A stretch of DNA of 64,000 nucleotides from Pantoea alfalfae. Its GTDB lineage: Bacteria; Pseudomonadota; Gammaproteobacteria; Enterobacterales; Enterobacteriaceae. The DNA lies in contig NZ_CP082297.1 in the NCBI RefSeq assembly GCF_019880205.1, positions 25,115 through 89,114 of the forward strand, read 5' to 3'. The position numbers and the translations under genes are program-made. Under the pieces are notes generated by a model. It was not told the origin of the DNA. It worked only from the letters and a program-made list of their open reading frames with translations, and did no database searches. Positions 61,760 to 64,000 of this stretch are shown here, in pieces. The stretch's first letter is position 1. The number at the start of each line of letters is the position of its first letter.

Positions 61760-62791
61760 ATGAACGATATCTCCGGTTTTACCGGCGTAGCCCTCAGCGG
61801 TAGCGCCGGTGACGATCTTACTGCGAAGCTGGCCGCGTTTGTCCGGCACCGCGAAGCCTTTTCGCCTAACACATGGCGTCAGCTCCTGAGCGTGATGCGG
61901 ATCTGCTGGCGCTGGTCGCAGAAAAACAGCCGGACCTTTCTGCCTATGTCGCCGGATGACATGCAGGACTACCTGTTTCACCTGCAGGACATTGGCCGTT
62001 CAACTTCAACCATTTCGGTGCACGCGGCGCTTATGTCAATGTTACACCGTAACGCCGGACTGGTGCCGCCAACGATTGCGTCGGACGTCGTGCGCGCCAG
62101 GAAGAAGATAAACCGTACAGCGATCATGTCGGGGGAGCGTATAGGACAGGCCGTCCCGTTCTGCCGGCCGGATCTGAACCGTCTTGATACTGAATGGGCC
62201 CACTCTCCGCGCTTGCAGCAGTTGCGCGACCTCGCTTTTATGCACGTTGCTTACGGCACCCTTCTGCGTATGAGCGAGCTTTCCCGTCTGAGGGTCAGGG
62301 ATATTTCCCGCGCTGTAGACGGGCGTATCATTCTGGATGTTGGCTGGACCAAAACCATCCTGCAGTCAGGTGGTATTGTGAAGGCCCTCAGTGCGAAGTC
62401 TTCCCGCCGGCTGAGCGAATGGATCACCGCGGCGGGTCTGGCTGGCGAACCTGATGCTGTTATCTTTTGTCCTGTCCATCGTTCTAACCGTATCGCCCGG
62501 GTGTCGGAAGTCCCCATGAGCGCACCCTGCCTGGAAGATATTTATCGTCGTGCCCGGCAGGCTATGGGTGAAACGAAGGCTCTTGAAACCAACAAAGGGC
62601 GCTATGCCAGCTGGAGCGGCCACAGCCCTCGCGTTGGCGCCGCACAGGATATGGCCAGAAAAGGCATATCCATTGCGCAGATCATGCAGGAAGGTACTTG
62701 GACGCAGACCCAGACTGTCATGCGCTACATCCGCATGGTTGAAGCTCACCGGGGTGCAATGGTCATCCTGATGGAAAGCGATGATGATTAG
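61760..62791 (+). CDS. Cre-like tyrosine recombinase, 343 aa
   Basis: The same length as P1 Cre and similar along its whole length: REAFSPNTWRQLLSVMRICWRW against Cre RQAFSEHTWKMLLSVCRSWAAW; YGTLLRMSELSRLRVRDISR (catalytic Arg); GWTKTILQSGG (Lys); WSGHSPRVGAAQDMARKG (His and Arg); EGTWTQTQTVMRYIR (Trp and the nucleophile Tyr323). All six catalytic residues are present. Cre resolves plasmid dimers at lox sites to help partition; a lox-like site lies upstream. The ATG at 61760 gives the Cre-length protein. Confidence 0.92.
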   Translation: MNDISGFTGVALSGSAGDDLTAKLAAFVRHREAFSPNTWRQLLSVMRICWRWSQKNSRTFLPMSPDDMQDYLFHLQDIGRSTSTISVHAALMSMLHRNAGLVPPTIASDVVRARKKINRTAIMSGERIGQAVPFCRPDLNRLDTEWAHSPRLQQLRDLAFMHVAYGTLLRMSELSRLRVRDISRAVDGRIILDVGWTKTILQSGGIVKALSAKSSRRLSEWITAAGLAGEPDAVIFCPVHRSNRIARVSEVPMSAPCLEDIYRRARQAMGETKALETNKGRYASWSGHSPRVGAAQDMARKGISIAQIMQEGTWTQTQTVMRYIRMVEAHRGAMVILMESDDD

Positions 62792-63222
62792 CTGATAAAA
62801 CGCTCTGCTTCTGAGATGCATTACTGCTTTTTCCTGACTGAAATCTGTCTGTGCTGCTGACAGAATGACTCTTCTACATTGCAGGCTTCAGCTGACGATA
62901 TGACGTAAGACATGACAGGAATCAATGGCAGTCGATAATTACGGGTTTATTACCCTGTCTGATTTTACCGATTATGATAGGTGCGTGAAATGTAATTTAT
63001 GTTAAATGACAGCAGGAATAGTCACATCTCCCAGCAGTATTCACGGTGTTTTATGATTCCATCACACATCTGGCTGTGCGAGCAGCGACGAAGAATGATT
63101 ATGCTTCGATTATTAGAGATCGTATGATGAAGCAGTGTATCCGACAAAATTAAAAATAATCTGAACGGCTACCTGCAGGCATTGCATAACTCTTCGCCAT
63201 CAATACAGACGGTTTTCTGCCT
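62792..63222. other. Gap without recognisable genes
   Basis: No supported frame; short words only. It joins the Cre region to a truncated Rpn gene whose normal 5' end is missing. Confidence 0.4.
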
Positions 63223-63684
63223 GTGGTAACATACAGCGGTTATTTTTCAGAGCCGGGACTGAAGAAGAAGAAGAAAAACCGCACACCAACTCCTCACGAC
63301 GCCACGTTCCGGCAGTTTCTGACCCACCCGGATGTCGCCCGTGATTTCATGGAACTCCACTTGCCCGCAGAGCTGCGTGCTATCTGCGACCTCAGTATGC
63401 TAAAGCTGGAATCCGGCTCGTTCGTCGAGGATGACCTGAGGCAGTACTTTAGCGACGTGCTCTACAGTCTGAAAACCACAGCCGGTGAGGGTTATGTCCA
63501 CGTGCTCATCGAGCACCAGTCCTCACCCGATAAACACATGGCTTTTCGCCTCATGCGTTATGCGGTGGCTGCCATGCCGCGCCACCTTGAGGCGGGCCAT
63601 AAGAAGTTGCCACTGGTGATACCCGTGCTGTTCTATACGGGTAAACGCAGCCCGTATCCTTACATTTTAAGTCATCTGTGCTAG
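63223..63684 (+). pseudogene. Rpn-family recombination-promoting nuclease, truncated
   Basis: [46 protein letters not shown] and [25 protein letters not shown] are the N-terminal PD-(D/E)XK part of RpnA-like proteins (also called transposase_31). Normal members have ~300 residues; here the match ends after [13 protein letters not shown] and the frame stops four codons later, and the first ~17 residues are not native. Both ends were therefore lost. The catalytic core is partly kept, but function is doubtful. Confidence 0.8.
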
Positions 63685-63737
63685 ACCGACATGCCTGCTG
63701 GTTAGACTAAATGCAGATAATTACTCTTATGCAATAA

Positions 63738-64000
63738 TCAAAGTGATTTAACGCATACAGTCTTAATATTGCTTCCATAATAGGCATTAGGAATCCCGTT
63801 AACGAGGTTTACTGCGTAATGGTAGTGATAATTATTACCTGAATACTCTTCTGAAGACCAGTGAGCAAAATCGCTTATTCCAGACCCGGAATATTCGGTC
63901 AGCGATCCCCATTCACTCCATACTACCCCCAGAATACCTTCACGACCGTTTGTATGGTTGCTGCTTCCATTCAATTCCTGAACCGTTGGCTGATGGTATC
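63738..64000 (-). CDS. C-terminal part of an unknown protein, runs off the window
   Basis: The frame stays open to the last base (YHQPTVQELNGSSNHTNG and onward), so the start lies beyond 64000. The visible ~87 residues are rich in Ser, Gly, Asn, Tyr and Trp (SGISDFAHWSSEEYSGNNYHYHYAVNLVNG), with a single Cys near the end, as in exported or cell-surface proteins. No family named. Confidence 0.6.
   Translation of the reverse strand, partial: YHQPTVQELNGSSNHTNGREGILGVVWSEWGSLTEYSGSGISDFAHWSSEEYSGNNYHYHYAVNLVNGIPNAYYGSNIKTVCVKSL

Overview
The window looks like part of a large, low-copy, mosaic plasmid of an Enterobacterales host. Close genera such as Rahnella, Serratia, Pantoea or Klebsiella fit, but the genus cannot be fixed from sequence alone. 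Evidence for a plasmid: an IncFIB-like RepB initiator with a large iteron field, P1/F-type ParA-ParB, a second ParA with a small partner, two Hha proteins, the 3' end of a UmuC-type polymerase, a decayed ResD-like recombinase, a Cre-like recombinase and many pieces of transposons and phages.

Layout. 0-4.6 kb: umuC tail, a small partition locus with repeats, small unknown genes and a serine recombinase. 4.7-6.7 kb: an FRG-domain gene lying between that recombinase and a truncated relative. 6.9-9.1 kb: an orphan type VI secretion effector module (Eag-type chaperone, PAAR protein with a CD38-like NAD-cleaving C-terminal domain, small immunity candidate). 9.1-12.3 kb: DUF1173, PLD nuclease, Hha, iterons and a RepB gene cut off by a transposon. 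12.3-17.4 kb: a Tn5053/Tn7-like element (resolvase, DDE transposase, AAA ATPase, a two-gene passenger) with long multi-site ends.

17.4-38.5 kb: a complete formate hydrogenlyase-1 island: fhlA-hypEDCBA on the minus strand, divergent hycABCDEFGHI, then hydN, fdhF, hypF and a nickel permease. Formate would be oxidised by FdhF, electrons pass through HydN/HycB/HycF/HycG to the NiFe subunit HycE, and H2 is released. HypA-F and HycI mature HycE, the permease supplies nickel, and FhlA with sigma-54 switches the unit on. FdhF has cysteine where the E. coli enzyme has selenocysteine. The island lies between an intact and a wrecked DUF2913 gene in the same orientation.

39.9-43 kb: a four-gene cluster for cysteine breakdown and export (cysteine desulfidase, AzlC, AzlD, RidA). 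43-50.7 kb: debris and small genes: dsbB fragment, Tn3-family transposase fragment, tRNA cluster, broken glycosyltransferase, prophage immunity and tail remnants, small membrane proteins, a DUF1493 pair. 50.8-57.4 kb: a second DUF1173/PLD/Hha/RepB module, with the first two genes decayed and RepB intact, then iterons, parAB and a parS-like palindrome. 57.4-64 kb: resD pseudogene, a decayed membrane protein, a Cre-like recombinase with a lox-like 13-8-13 site upstream, a truncated Rpn nuclease and the 3' end of an unknown gene.

The plasmid appears to be a cointegrate: two rep modules, two partition systems and two dimer-resolution systems are visible. One RepB and ResD are dead, while one RepB and the Cre-like enzyme look intact.
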